A DNA stretch of 64,000 bases from DDH964 sp963763205. GTDB lineage: Bacteria; Desulfobacterota; Desulfuromonadia; Desulfuromonadales; DDH964. Both the position numbers and the translations under genes were made by a program. How positions within the stretch are numbered: position 1 is the first letter of the stretch; each line of letters starts with the position of its first letter. The notes under the pieces were generated by a model. It did not search any database and had not been told where the DNA came from. It saw nothing but the letters and a program-made list of their open reading frames with translations. Below are positions 1 to 10,824 of the stretch, one piece after another. The stretch is taken from contig CAVXNQ010000008.1 of the NCBI GenBank assembly GCA_963763205.1, forward strand, positions 62,001 to 126,000. The letters run 5' to 3'.

Positions 1-34
1 TCCTCCCCCGCACGAGCAATCTCCCGAGGTTCCC

Positions 35-1039
35 GTGATACGCTTCCCCCGCTTCCTCCATCTGCTGGCGCTGCTGCCCCTGCTCCTGATCCTCGGGGGC
101 TGCCCGGGGCGCTCCGAGGCCCCGGCCGCGGTGCACCGCAGCCGGATCCTGATGGGAACGGTGATCGAAATCACCGCCTACGGTCCAGAGCAGAAACCGC
201 TGGAGCGGGCGGTGGGCCAGGCCTTTGCGGAGATGGCCCGGATCGAAAACCTGATGACCCCGCACCAGCCGCAGAGCGACGTGGCGCACCTCTCCGCGGC
301 GGACGGGCCGCTGCAGGTGAGTCCCGAAACCGCCGCGGTCATCGCCGCCGGGCTCAAGGTCGGCGCGGCCAGCGACGGGGCCTTCGACATGGGGCTGGGG
401 CGGCTCAAGGACCTCTGGGACATCGAGGGGGAGCACCCGCGCATTCCCGGCGCCGAGGAGTTGCGTGCGGCGCTGGTGGGAACGGGGGCCGGGGACCTGC
501 GGCTGGCGGGGCGGACGGTGACCAAGCGCGACCCGCGCCTGCTGGTCGACCTCGGCGGCATCGCCAAGGGCTACGCCGTCGACCGCGCCATCGCGGTTTT
601 GCAGGCGGCCGGGGTGAAGCACGCCGCGGTCAACGCCGGCGGCGATATCCGCCTGCTCGGCGGCCGCGGCGACCGTCCCTGGAAAATCGGCATCCAGCAC
701 CCGCGCCGGAAGGATGCGATCCTCGCCACCCTGGAGCTGGCGAACACCGCGGTGGTCACCTCCGGCGACTACGAACGCTTCTTCGAGCGGGACGGGGTGC
801 GCTATCACCACCTCTTCGATCCCAAAACCGGCCAGCCGGCCCGCCTCTGCCGGTCGGTGACCATCGTCGCTCCCGAGGCGATGCTCGCCGATGCCCTGGC
901 GACCGCGGTCTTCGTCCTCGGCCCCGTGGCCGGGCCGGAGCTGCTGCAGCGCTTTCCCGGCTGCGAGGGGCTGATTGTCGCCGCCGACGGCAGCACCGTC
1001 ACCACTCCGGGGCTGGCCGGCAAGGTGACATGGCGCTGA
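35..1039 (+). CDS. apbE: FAD:protein FMN transferase (ApbE family lipoprotein)
   Basis: It probably transfers FMN from FAD onto a Thr of a partner protein such as the RnfG/RnfD or NqrC type, acting outside the inner membrane. The GTG start at 35 gives a lipoprotein signal (hydrophobic stretch, then LILGGC near residue 23). Family motifs are in order: DLGGIAKGYAVD near residue 170, NAGGDIRLLG near 200, HHLFDPKTGQPAR near 257 and the Mg-binding DALATA near 285. The length of 334 aa is normal. It overlaps the next gene by 10 bases, and the ApbE, NusG-II, Gx order is typical of genes flanking Rnf complexes. An rnf cluster may therefore lie just left of the window (inference). Confidence 0.93.
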   Translation: MIRFPRFLHLLALLPLLLILGGCPGRSEAPAAVHRSRILMGTVIEITAYGPEQKPLERAVGQAFAEMARIENLMTPHQPQSDVAHLSAADGPLQVSPETAAVIAAGLKVGAASDGAFDMGLGRLKDLWDIEGEHPRIPGAEELRAALVGTGAGDLRLAGRTVTKRDPRLLVDLGGIAKGYAVDRAIAVLQAAGVKHAAVNAGGDIRLLGGRGDRPWKIGIQHPRRKDAILATLELANTAVVTSGDYERFFERDGVRYHHLFDPKTGQPARLCRSVTIVAPEAMLADALATAVFVLGPVAGPELLQRFPGCEGLIVAADGSTVTTPGLAGKVTWR

Positions 1040-1431
1040 AGGGGGCGTGGCGCCGCACCCGCCCCCTCGACCGGCTGCTGGTGGCCCTGCTGCTGATTCT
1101 CTGCGGCGTCCTGCTGGTCTGGCTGCGCCCCGGCCCGCCGGGAAGCCGGGTGGTCGTCGAACGGGAGGGGACGGTGATCTTCACCGCCCCCCTGGACGTA
1201 GAGCGGACAGTGGAGCTGGCCGGGCGCCTCGGCCCGACCCGCCTGGCCATCCGCCAGGGCAGCGTCTGCATCCTCGATTCCCCGTGCCCGCGCAAGATCT
1301 GCATCGGCATGGGCAGCATCACGCGCACCGGCGAGCTGCTCGCCTGCGTCCCCAACGGCCTGCTGGTGCGCATCGACGGCGGTCCCGGCGCCCAACCTTC
1401 GGAACCTGCCTATGATCTCCTCAGCCGTTGA
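1030..1431 (+). CDS. NusG domain II-containing protein
   Basis: This 133-aa protein has one N-terminal membrane segment (about residues 18-34) and a compact periplasmic domain. The domain carries the Cys-containing signature SPCPRKICIGMGSI near residue 83, as in small membrane proteins annotated as NusG domain II. The molecular role of this family is not known to me. Similar genes sit between ApbE and Gx-transporter genes in anaerobes, which suggests a link to flavin-bearing membrane redox complexes. The ATG at 1030 overlaps the end of apbE and its 3' end overlaps the next gene by 20 bases, so the three are almost certainly cotranscribed and translationally coupled. Confidence 0.85.
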   Translation: MALKGAWRRTRPLDRLLVALLLILCGVLLVWLRPGPPGSRVVVEREGTVIFTAPLDVERTVELAGRLGPTRLAIRQGSVCILDSPCPRKICIGMGSITRTGELLACVPNGLLVRIDGGPGAQPSEPAYDLLSR

Positions 1432-1978
1432 TCCGCGCGAACTCGACCGCCAGCGCCGCCGGGTCTTCCTTGCCCTGTTCGCGGCCCTGGCGGTCGCCCT
1501 GCACACGGTCGAGGCCCTGCTCCCCTCGCCGGCCCCCTGGTTCCGCCTCGGCTTCGCCAACATCCTGACCCTGGTCACCCTTTTCCTCTTCGGTGGCCGC
1601 GCCGCCTGGGCGGTGGCCCTGACCCGCATCGGGGTCGGCTCGCTGCTCCTCGGCAACCTCTTCGCCCCGGGTTTCTTCCTCTCCCTCTCCGGCGGCGTGG
1701 CGGCCACCGCCCTGATGACCGGGGCCAAGGCGGTGGCCGGTCGCCACATCGGCCCGGTCGGGGTCAGCGCCCTGGGCGCCGCCGGTCACGCCAGCGGCCA
1801 GCTGCTGGTCGCCTGGCTGCTGCTGGTGCGCACCCCCGCCCTGTGGGGCCTCTACCCCTACTTCCTGCTCTTTTCCCTGGGCGCTGGCATCGCCAACGGC
1901 ATTGCCGCCGACCTCCTGCTCGACGCCCTGCGCGATCACCCGGCCTTCGCCGGGCGGCTGGAGAGGGAAGGGCGCTGA
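1412..1978 (+). CDS. Gx transporter family membrane protein
   Basis: This 188-aa protein has about five hydrophobic segments starting near residue 17. It matches the small family called Gx transporter (older name: heptaprenyl diphosphate synthase component I). Visible family features are the FANILTLVTLFLFG segment, the TRIGVGSLLLGNLFAPGF stretch and a Gly-rich third segment. These are thought to be ECF-S-like transporters, but the substrate is unknown. It is the third gene of the apbE unit and overlaps the NusG-II gene. A start at the second in-frame position cannot be ruled out, but the ATG at 1412 fits the tight packing. Confidence 0.82.
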   Translation: MISSAVDPRELDRQRRRVFLALFAALAVALHTVEALLPSPAPWFRLGFANILTLVTLFLFGGRAAWAVALTRIGVGSLLLGNLFAPGFFLSLSGGVAATALMTGAKAVAGRHIGPVGVSALGAAGHASGQLLVAWLLLVRTPALWGLYPYFLLFSLGAGIANGIAADLLLDALRDHPAFAGRLEREGR

Positions 1979-2122
1979 GGGCAGGGACCCCGGCATAGTT
2001 CTGAAGGACAGGGGGGGAAGCGCAGGCGGAGCATGAGGCGGGGCAGGGTGCGTCGTCCCGGACGCTGGTCCGGGGGAGGGGCATCTGCTATACTCGGCGG
2101 CAGCCGGGAGGAGGGCGGTGGT

Positions 2123-2992
2123 TCAGGCGCCGGCCAGCTCCGCCACCTCCGCGGCGGCGAAGTGGTAGGGTTCCTTGCAGAATTCGCAGGTCACCGTGAC
2201 CCCCTCTGCCTCGGCCGCCAGCTCCTGCAACTCGGCCCGGTCGAGGCTGCCGAGCATGGCCCGGACCTGGGCGCGCGTGCAGGTGCAGCGGTAGGCCAGC
2301 TCGGTGTGCGCCTGCACCTGGTAGGGGATGTCGGCGAAGAGTTCGGCGAGGATCTGTTCCGGGGCCTGGCCCCGGCCGAGCAGAGTGCTGACCGGCGGCA
2401 GGGCCAGGATCCGCTTCTCGAGGGTCGGCAGCAGGGCCTCGTCGCAGTCGGGCAGCGCCTGGATCAGAAAGCCACCCGCCGCCGCCACCTCGGCGCGGGA
2501 GCCGAGGACGACGCCGAGGGCGACCGACGAGGGAACCTGCTCGGAGTTGGTCAGGTACCAGGCGAGATCCTCGGCGACCTCGCTGGAAACCAGCTGCACC
2601 ATGCCGCGGTACGGTTCGCGCAGGCCGAGGTCCTTGACCACCTGCAGGAAGCCGGCACGGCCGATGGCGCCGGCGACGTCGTAGCGGCCGGCCTTGGGCG
2701 GCAGCCCGGCCAGCGGCTGCTTGAGCGTGGCGCGCAGCCTGCCGTAGGCGTCGGTCTCGGCGGAGAGCTGGCGCAGTGGACCGTTCCCCTCGATGATCAG
2801 GGCGAGACGCTGCGCCCCCTTGAGCAGGCTGCCGAGCAGCGCCGCGGCAGTGACCACCCGGCCGATGGCCACGGTGGCGGTCGGGTCGGTCTGCTGGCGG
2901 TGACGGGTCTCCTCGGCGACGGCGGTGGTCAAAGCCGCGGTGGCCCGCAGTGAGCCGTCTTCGGTCAGAATGCGTACCAGGTGATCGTTCAT
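2123..2992 (-). CDS. hslO: Hsp33 redox-regulated chaperone
   Basis: A cytosolic holdase activated by oxidation. The 289-aa length is normal. The C-terminal zinc switch is intact: a CTC pair near residue 236 and a CEFC pair near residue 268 give the CxC-x(about 30)-CxxC pattern that binds Zn in the reduced form. The N-terminal region carries the family segments GRVVTAAALLGSLLKG and GNGPLRQLSAETDAYG. The gene runs opposite to its neighbours. Its start is 104 bases from the divergent nucleotidyltransferase start, so the two promoters share that gap. A start further upstream would leave the chaperone fold and is not needed. Confidence 0.95.
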   Translation of the reverse strand: MNDHLVRILTEDGSLRATAALTTAVAEETRHRQQTDPTATVAIGRVVTAAALLGSLLKGAQRLALIIEGNGPLRQLSAETDAYGRLRATLKQPLAGLPPKAGRYDVAGAIGRAGFLQVVKDLGLREPYRGMVQLVSSEVAEDLAWYLTNSEQVPSSVALGVVLGSRAEVAAAGGFLIQALPDCDEALLPTLEKRILALPPVSTLLGRGQAPEQILAELFADIPYQVQAHTELAYRCTCTRAQVRAMLGSLDRAELQELAAEAEGVTVTCEFCKEPYHFAAAEVAELAGA

Positions 2993-3096
2993 CGGGGCTC
3001 CTTGCCGGAGGTTGCGGCCAATGGGGGGAGACTTCCGGCGCCAAGCTAGCCGAAAGGCGGTGCCCTTGGCAAGCCAAACTTTACCAGGAGGAAGCG

Positions 3097-4092
3097 ATGA
3101 AAGTCATACTGCCCGTTGCCGGCAAAGGGACCCGGCTGCGTCCCCACACCCACACCAAGGCCAAATCCCTGGTGCAGGTCGCCGGCAAGACCGTCCTCGA
3201 GCACATTGTCGACCGTCTCAAACCGCTGCCGGTGGACGAATACATCTTCATCACCGATGAAAACGGCGGCCAGATCGAAGAGTTCATGCAGCGCACCTTC
3301 CCGGAGCTCTCCTGCAGCTACATCGTGCAGAAGGAGCGGCTCGGCCCGGCCCACGCCGTCGCCCTGGCGGCGCCGCGCATCGTTCCTGGGGAGGATGTCC
3401 TGGTGGTTTTCAACGATACCATCTTTGTCGCCGACCTGGGGCGGATTCCCGAGCTCTGTGCCGGCTGCGACGGGCTGATCTACTCCAAGGAGGTGGAGGA
3501 CTACCAGCGCTTCGGCGTCAACGTCGTCGCGGACGGCTACATCGTCGACATGGTCGAGAAGCCCGACACCCCGGTTTCGAAACTGGCCCAAGTGGGACTC
3601 TACTACCTCAAGGACGGCGTCGGCTTCATGGCCTATCTGGAAGAGACCCTCCGCGCCGGCGAGACGGTCAAGGGGGAATACTACCTGCCGGCGGTCTTCA
3701 TGCGCATGATCCGCGACGGCCGCAAATTCCGCGCCCCGGAGATCGACGCCTGGCTCGACTGCGGCAAGCCCGAGACGCTGCTGGAGACCAACCGCTACCT
3801 GCTCAAGGGGCGCCACCACAGCCACGGCGAGGTTGTCGACTCGGTCCTCATCGAGCCGGTCCATATCGGCGAGGGGGCGAAGGTGCGCAACAGCATCATC
3901 GGCCCCTACGTTTCGGTGGCGGCCGGCAGCGTGGTCGAAAACAGCATCATCCGCGATTCGATCATCAACGCCGGCAGCAAGGTCCGCTCCCTGGTCCTGG
4001 AGGGGAGCATCCTCGGCAACGCGGTGACCCTGATCGGCACGCCGGGGAAGATGAACATCGGCGACCACTCGCTGATCGAGATGGAGGGGTAA
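3097..4092 (+). CDS. Sugar-1-phosphate nucleotidyltransferase with left-handed beta-helix tail
   Basis: It probably joins a sugar 1-phosphate to an NTP to make an NDP-sugar for surface polysaccharide. The N-terminal signature LPVAGKGTRLRPHTHTKAK contains the GxGxRL nucleotide loop and the usual Lys. Residues from about 245 onward carry hexapeptide-like repeats with Ile/Val spacing, forming a left-handed beta-helix. The open frame extends upstream to 2950, but the ATG at 3097 has AGGAGG at 3086-3091 and starts exactly at the conserved MKVILPVAG, giving 331 aa. It resembles RmlA/Gcd1-type enzymes. The exact sugar cannot be told from the sequence, and there are no polysaccharide genes nearby. 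Confidence 0.85.
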   Translation: MKVILPVAGKGTRLRPHTHTKAKSLVQVAGKTVLEHIVDRLKPLPVDEYIFITDENGGQIEEFMQRTFPELSCSYIVQKERLGPAHAVALAAPRIVPGEDVLVVFNDTIFVADLGRIPELCAGCDGLIYSKEVEDYQRFGVNVVADGYIVDMVEKPDTPVSKLAQVGLYYLKDGVGFMAYLEETLRAGETVKGEYYLPAVFMRMIRDGRKFRAPEIDAWLDCGKPETLLETNRYLLKGRHHSHGEVVDSVLIEPVHIGEGAKVRNSIIGPYVSVAAGSVVENSIIRDSIINAGSKVRSLVLEGSILGNAVTLIGTPGKMNIGDHSLIEMEG

Positions 4093-4251
4093 GGGCGGAA
4101 GCGAGGGGAACGTTTCAAGCTACCAGTGGGAAGTCAACCCGGCTATTCAGCCGACCCGGAAGCAGGTCCTGCCGTTTCAATTCCAACGGACGAGACCCCC
4201 TCCGGGCGAATGGCAGATCGATCCCGGGATGGAATCTTGAGAAGTAACAAT

Positions 4252-4273
4252 AAGGCGGCCGTTTGGCCGCCTT
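4252..4273. terminator. Hairpin terminator between convergent genes
   Basis: A perfect 9-bp stem (AAGGCGGCC / GGCCGCCTT) with a GTTT loop lies between the nucleotidyltransferase and the convergent small gene. A-rich sequence precedes it and T residues follow, so it may serve both directions. Confidence 0.6.
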
Positions 4274-4328
4274 TGCCGTTCGGGATGGTGTCGTGCGAGC
4301 CCCGTGAGGTGATGGCGGGACGTTCCCG

Positions 4329-4598
4329 CTACATCGCGAGGCTCACAAAGGCGTTGCGGATCTTGACCTTCGAGCCCTTCGAACCGGCCCCTTCCGTGGC
4401 GAAGTCCGCGATCTCGTCGGGGGAGAAGACGACTTTGACGGTGTGCTCTGCCGTCGTCACCTTCAGCCACCACTCGTCCCCGCCCAGCTTTTCCCATTCG
4501 ACCCGGTCCGGGCGCAGCCCGTGCTGGGCGGCGTAGCGCAGGGCGACCTCCTGCAGCAGCGCCTGCCCCCTGCGGTGTTGTTCGTCCGTTTCGGTCAT
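4329..4598 (-). CDS. Small hypothetical protein (89 aa)
   Basis: I do not recognise this family. The protein is soluble, 89 aa, with an amphipathic N-terminal helix (EQHRRGQALLQEVALRYAAQ) and a compact beta-rich middle containing WEKLGGDEWWLKVTTAEHTV. A basic segment GSKGSKVKIRNAF follows. It has no signal peptide, membrane segment or Cys motif. It ends 55 bases from the hairpin at 4252-4273 and is transcribed alone on the minus strand. Codon choice is as GC-rich as in neighbouring genes and the opposite frames are implausible, which supports it as real. Confidence 0.6.
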   Translation of the reverse strand: MTETDEQHRRGQALLQEVALRYAAQHGLRPDRVEWEKLGGDEWWLKVTTAEHTVKVVFSPDEIADFATEGAGSKGSKVKIRNAFVSLAM

Positions 4599-4814
4599 TG
4601 CCTGTCAATTCCTTTCGCCAAGAATCAAGCTGCCAACGGGCAGGGTTTCAATGTTGCATATCTGGGGTTGCTGCCAGGTGGATTTGTAATGCCCGCCAGG
4701 GGTAGGCCTCCAAGTTGCCACGTTAATAACCATCGGGCACCCGCTGATTTCCCGGGCCGCCCTCGGGATCAAAAAACGAGACTGCATCACCCGGGACCGG
4801 CCCGCTATGGTCGT

Positions 4815-5624
4815 TCAGCCCTCGAGAAAATCAGCGATTACCGCGCCAAGCTCCGGTTTGGTGACGGCACTCATGTGGTTGCCGGGCACCATGGCGTAGC
4901 GGCCATCCGGCAGGACGGCGGCTAACTCCTCGGCAGAGCCGTGATCGTCGTCCTCGGCGCCTATCACCACCAGCGTCGGCACCCTGATCCGCGCGAGGGC
5001 CTCGCGCGGCGTGTCAACGAAGGTGTCGAGAATAGGGAGCAGCGCCAGCGGGTCACCGCCGACGGTCTTTAAAAAGGCCGCCGCCAGCCATTCCGGCGAG
5101 CCGTGTTCGAAACTACCGGGGTTGGTAAGGACGCGGCGGAAAAAGGCTGTGCGGCCCCCGGTGCGGACGATCCCTTCCAATCCCATCCCGCCCACGATCG
5201 CCCGCCCCGGCGCCGCGCCGCGCACCAGCATGCGCACCGTCGTCAATCCCCCCAGCGAGTAGCCGCCGAGATCATACTCGGAAAGCCCGAGCTGCTCGAT
5301 CAGCGCGAGGCCGTCGTCGACGAGGACGTCAGGCGGATAGGCGGCGGGGTCGTGCGGCCTGGCGCTGTCGCCGTGGCCGCGCAGATCGGGCAGGATGACG
5401 CGAAAGCCGCGCGCCGCGAGCTTCCCGGCATGGCCGTAGCGCACCCAGTTGAGCGTCGCGGTCGAGAAGTAGCCGTGGAGGAGCACCAGCGGCCGCCCGG
5501 TCCCCAGCTCGCGATAGCCGAGCCGAGCGCCGTCGCGGCCCTGGAAATGCCGGACCGGGAGGTTCGTCGGGGCGGCGGTCCGGCCAGCGCTGGCCGGGCT
5601 TTGCTGATCCTGGCGTGTCGGCAA
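4815..5624 (-). CDS. Alpha/beta-fold hydrolase
   Basis: A serine hydrolase of the alpha/beta superfamily; the substrate is not predictable. The oxyanion region is LVLLHGYFS, the nucleophile elbow is GGYSLGG, the acid is probably in VVIGAEDDD, and the His lies in PGNHMSA near the C-terminus. The open frame continues upstream to 5789, but that part is Arg-rich and unlike the family. I chose the TTG at 5624 because GGAG lies 7 bases ahead of it and the resulting 269 aa is the normal size. The start is therefore less certain than the gene itself. Confidence 0.8.
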   Translation of the reverse strand: MPTRQDQQSPASAGRTAAPTNLPVRHFQGRDGARLGYRELGTGRPLVLLHGYFSTATLNWVRYGHAGKLAARGFRVILPDLRGHGDSARPHDPAAYPPDVLVDDGLALIEQLGLSEYDLGGYSLGGLTTVRMLVRGAAPGRAIVGGMGLEGIVRTGGRTAFFRRVLTNPGSFEHGSPEWLAAAFLKTVGGDPLALLPILDTFVDTPREALARIRVPTLVVIGAEDDDHGSAEELAAVLPDGRYAMVPGNHMSAVTKPELGAVIADFLEG

Positions 5625-5842
5625 GGTGGTTCTCCGGACGAAGGGAGGTCGGCTGCGACTCCGTCGCTGGTTGCACGGCGATATTCTAAGGCGCCGGCTC
5701 GCTAAATGGCAAGGCCTCCTGAGGAGCTTCCGGCACCGAAACCGGTGGATTTTCACCCGGAAACCCCGGATCTGTAATGAGAGCGTCAACAGCCACCAGG
5801 AATCGGTACCGGCGTTCGTTGCCAGCGAAAAGGGGATCCGTC

Positions 5843-6022
5843 ATGACAAAGGTTCTGGACTGCGCCAAGGTAGACCCGGCGAGCGGCTGCCCGTTGGTCG
5901 CCCGGGGCGAGACGGTAGACGAACTCCTCCGGAAAGCGGGTGAGCACACCAAGGAACACGGCAGCCGCGAGGGTGCGCCGGAGATGATGGAACAGATCCG
6001 GGCGAATATCCACGAGGGATAG
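5843..6022 (+). CDS. DUF1059-like small protein
   Basis: A 59-aa protein starting at the ATG at 5843, with an AAAAGGGG purine tract just upstream. The sequence MTKVLDCAKVDPASGC and the later ETVDELLRKAGEHTKEHG pattern match small DUF1059 proteins, which carry two conserved Cys and two His that could bind metal. Function is unknown. It is divergent from the hydrolase, with a gap of 218 bases that probably holds both promoters. Confidence 0.7.
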   Translation: MTKVLDCAKVDPASGCPLVARGETVDELLRKAGEHTKEHGSREGAPEMMEQIRANIHEG

Positions 6023-6167
6023 CGCTCACGCTGACTGGTCGGTTCGGCCTGCCGGCAACTGCGGATCCAAAGACCATTGGAAAAGCGGCGGTCTTATCTA
6101 TATCATAAAGCGGTCGCCGGCCGCGTCCGGCTCCGCGTCCGAACTCCTTCCTGCCCAAGGGGGCCAC

Positions 6168-8092
<1,925 letters not shown>

Positions 8093-8096
<4 letters not shown>

Positions 8097-9445
8097 ACGA
8101 GACCATCGGCACCATCCTGCTCACCGACGACGAGGCGGCGATGCGCGAGGCCTGCGCCCAGTGGCTGACCCTGGCCGGCTTCGCCGTCGTCCCCTGCGCC
8201 TCGGCCGGGGCGGCCCTGGAGCGTCTGGATCGCGACTTCCCCGGCATCCTGGTGACCGACGTGCGCATGCCGGAGGTCGACGGGCTGGAGCTTTTGGCCC
8301 GCTGCCGGGAGCGGGACCCGGACCTGCCGGTGGTGATGATGACTGGCCACGGCGACGTGGCCATGGCGGTGCAGGCGATGCGCGCCGGGGCTTACGATTT
8401 TCTGGAAAAACCCTTCCCCCCGGAAACCATGGTCGACATCGTCCGGCGCGCTCTGGAAAAGCGCGCCCTGGTGCTGGAGAACCGCCGGCTGCGCGCCCGC
8501 CTCGGCCAGCAGGCGGGGATGGAGGGGCTGCTCATCGGCCGCAGCCCGGTCATGGCCGAGTTGCGCGAGACCATCGCCGATCTGGCCGACACCAGCGTCA
8601 ACGTCCTGGTGCGCGGCGAGACCGGGGCCGGCAAGGAGCAGGTCGCCCGCTGCCTGCACCTGGCCGGGCGCCGCGCCGCGGGGCCGCTGGTGGCTCTCAA
8701 CTGCGGGGCGCTCCCCGAGAGCCTCTTCGAGGGGGAGCTCTTCGGCAGCGAAGCGGGGGCCTTCACCGGCGCCGTCAAGCGGCGCATCGGCCGGCTGGAG
8801 CACGCCGACGGCGGCACCCTGTTTCTCGACGAGATCGAGAGCATGCCCCTGCCCCTCCAGGTCAAGCTGCTGCGGGTCCTGCAGGAGCGCAGCGTCGAGC
8901 GCCTCGGCGGCAACCAGCCGATCCCCGTCGATTTTCGCACGGTGGCGGCGACCAAGATCGACCTGCGGGCGGCGAGCCGCGCCGGCACCTTCCGCGAGGA
9001 CCTCTACTACCGGCTCAACGTCGCCGAGATCCTCATTCCCCCCTTGCGCGAGCGGCGCGAGGACATCCCGCTCCTCTTCGCCCACTTCTGCCAGGGGGCG
9101 GCGGCCGCCTTCGAGCGCGAGGCGCCGCTGCCCGGCGCGGAGGACCTCGCCGTCCTGCTCGCCCACGACTGGCCGGGGAACGTCCGGGAGCTGAAGAACG
9201 TCGCCGAGCGCTTCGTCCTCGGCCAGGGACGCCGCCCCCTCGCCCAACTCCTGGCCCAGGCGCCGGCTCCGGCCGAGCGCAGCTTCGCCGCGCAGGTCGC
9301 GGCCTTCGAACGCGTCCTGCTGGAACAGGAGCTGGCCCGCCACCACGGCGCCATCGCCCCGGTGATGCAGGCCCTGCAACTGCCGCGGCGCACCCTCAAC
9401 GAGAAGCTGCGCCGCTATGGTCTGCGCCGTCAGGACTTTCGCTAG
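8093..9445 (+). CDS. DctD-like sigma-54-dependent response regulator
   Basis: An NtrC-class activator of sigma-54 promoters, 450 aa. The receiver domain (residues 1-120) has the phospho-Asp in VTDVRMPEVDG. The AAA+ domain has Walker A GETGAGKE, the sigma-54 contact loop GAFTGA and Walker B LFLDEIES. A Fis-type helix-turn-helix ends the protein (RRTLNEKLRRYGL). Its ATG overlaps the kinase stop codon, so the two are coexpressed. The two palindromes at 9546-9600 just after its stop are plausible binding sites for its own HTH, with the sigma-54 promoter at 9674 as its target. Confidence 0.93.
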
Positions 9446-9545
9446 TTTCTCGCCGCTCGTTTCCGGCCGGAAACGGCCATCGTGTCCAACCGGTGTTTCC
9501 GGATGGACCCTCCGCTGGGCCTCCGCCCCCTGCCACGTCCTCCGC

Positions 9546-9600
9546 CATCGGCAGAATCCTGCCCATCGCCTGGGAAGGCATCGGCAGGATCCTGCCCATC
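9546..9600. promoter_or_regulatory. Paired palindromes, candidate upstream activating sites
   Basis: Two near-identical 22-bp copies (9546-9567 and 9579-9600) are centred 33 bp apart, about three helical turns. The core of copy 2, GGCAGGATCCTGCC, is a perfect palindrome. Copy 1 differs by one base. They lie about 118 and 85 bp upstream of the -24 element, the usual placement for an NtrC-class activator. Confidence 0.65.
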
Positions 9601-9672
9601 CCTTCCCCCTCCCGGTCCCCTTGAACCGCATTTTTCCTTACATTCCGGCCCCTTGTCGATTGATTCCGGCGC

Positions 9673-9688
9673 CGGCACGGGCATTGCT
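9673..9688 (+). promoter_or_regulatory. Sigma-54 promoter of the TAXI-TRAP operon
   Basis: CGGCACGGGCATTGCT matches the -24/-12 consensus. GG is at 9674-9675 and GC at 9686-9687, with exactly 10 bases between. The next gene starts at 9777, leaving about a 75-base leader with AGGAGG before the ATG. Confidence 0.75.
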
Positions 9689-9776
9689 AAAACATCGGTG
9701 TGAAGTAGACTTCGAAATATCGGGCGGCCGCCAGCCGCGGCGGCTCCCATCCACCATCACCCTAGGAGGAACAGGC

Positions 9777-10742
9777 ATGAGACCGACAACGGCAAAAGGC
9801 TGGACCACTCTGCTTCTGGGACTGCTGCTCACCCTCGCGCTGGCCGCTCCCGCACCCGCGGCCCAGTACATCAACGTGTTGACCGGCGGCACCAGCGGCA
9901 TCTACTACCCCCTCGGCGTCGCCCTCACCAGCGCCCTGTCCGAGGCGCTTCCCGACGCCCACTGCGCCACCCAGTCGACCAAGGCCTCGGTGGAGAACCT
10001 CAACCTGCTGCAGGCCGGCCGCGGCGAGGTCGCCTTCACCCTCGGCGACTCGCTGGCCGACGCCTGGGCCGGCGACGCCGAGGCCGGTTTCCCCGCGCCA
10101 CTGAACAAGCTGCGTGGGATTTCCGCCCTCTATCCCAACTACATCCAGGTCGTCGCCCGCGCCGATTCGGGGATCAGGACCTTCACCGACCTCAAGGGCA
10201 AGCGGGTCTCGGTCGGCGCGCCCAAGTCCGGCACCGAACTCGACACCCGGACCATCGTCCATGCGGCGGGGATGAGCTACGACGACTTCGCCAAGACCGA
10301 GTACCTCTCCTACGGCCAGTCGGTGGAGCTGATGAAGAACCGCCAGCTCGACGCCGCCATTCTCTCGGCGGGGCTCGGCGTCTCGGCGCTGCGCGACCTG
10401 GCCGCCTCGACGCAGGTCGTTTTCGTTTCGATCCCGGCCGCAGTCATCGCCGCCACCGGCAAGAAATCCTTCGTCCCGGACGAAATTCCCGCCGGCACCT
10501 ACGAGGGGCAGACCGAGGCGGTACCGACCGCTGCGATCATCAACTTCCTGGTGACCCGCTCCGACCTCGACGACGACACCGTCTACACGATCACCAAGAC
10601 CTTCTACACCCACCTCGACCAACTGGTCGCCGCCCATGCGGCCGCCAAGAAGATCAAGCTGGAAAACGCCGTCAAGCACATGCCGTTGCCGCTTCACCCC
10701 GGCGCCGAACGCTACTACCGCGAAGTCGGCCTGATCAAGTAA
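9777..10742 (+). CDS. TAXI-type TRAP transporter solute-binding protein
   Basis: Periplasmic binding protein that delivers a carboxylate-like solute to the permease encoded next. The ATG at 9777 follows AGGAGG and gives 321 aa. There is a cleavable signal peptide ending about residue 29 (AAPAPAA). The mature start QYINVLTGGTSGIYYPLG and the later GKRVSVGAPKSGTELD segment are characteristic of the TAXI (TRAP-associated extracytoplasmic immunogenic-like) family. The longer open frame from 9417 runs through the promoter region and is rejected. It is the first gene after the sigma-54 promoter. Confidence 0.92.
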   Translation: MRPTTAKGWTTLLLGLLLTLALAAPAPAAQYINVLTGGTSGIYYPLGVALTSALSEALPDAHCATQSTKASVENLNLLQAGRGEVAFTLGDSLADAWAGDAEAGFPAPLNKLRGISALYPNYIQVVARADSGIRTFTDLKGKRVSVGAPKSGTELDTRTIVHAAGMSYDDFAKTEYLSYGQSVELMKNRQLDAAILSAGLGVSALRDLAASTQVVFVSIPAAVIAATGKKSFVPDEIPAGTYEGQTEAVPTAAIINFLVTRSDLDDDTVYTITKTFYTHLDQLVAAHAAAKKIKLENAVKHMPLPLHPGAERYYREVGLIK

Positions 10743-10824
10743 CCTCCGCAACCGTCGTACCCGCCGGGGGGCGCCCGCCCCCCGGCGGTAATTCCCGCCA
10801 GCCCCCAGCAAAAAAGGAGAGTCC

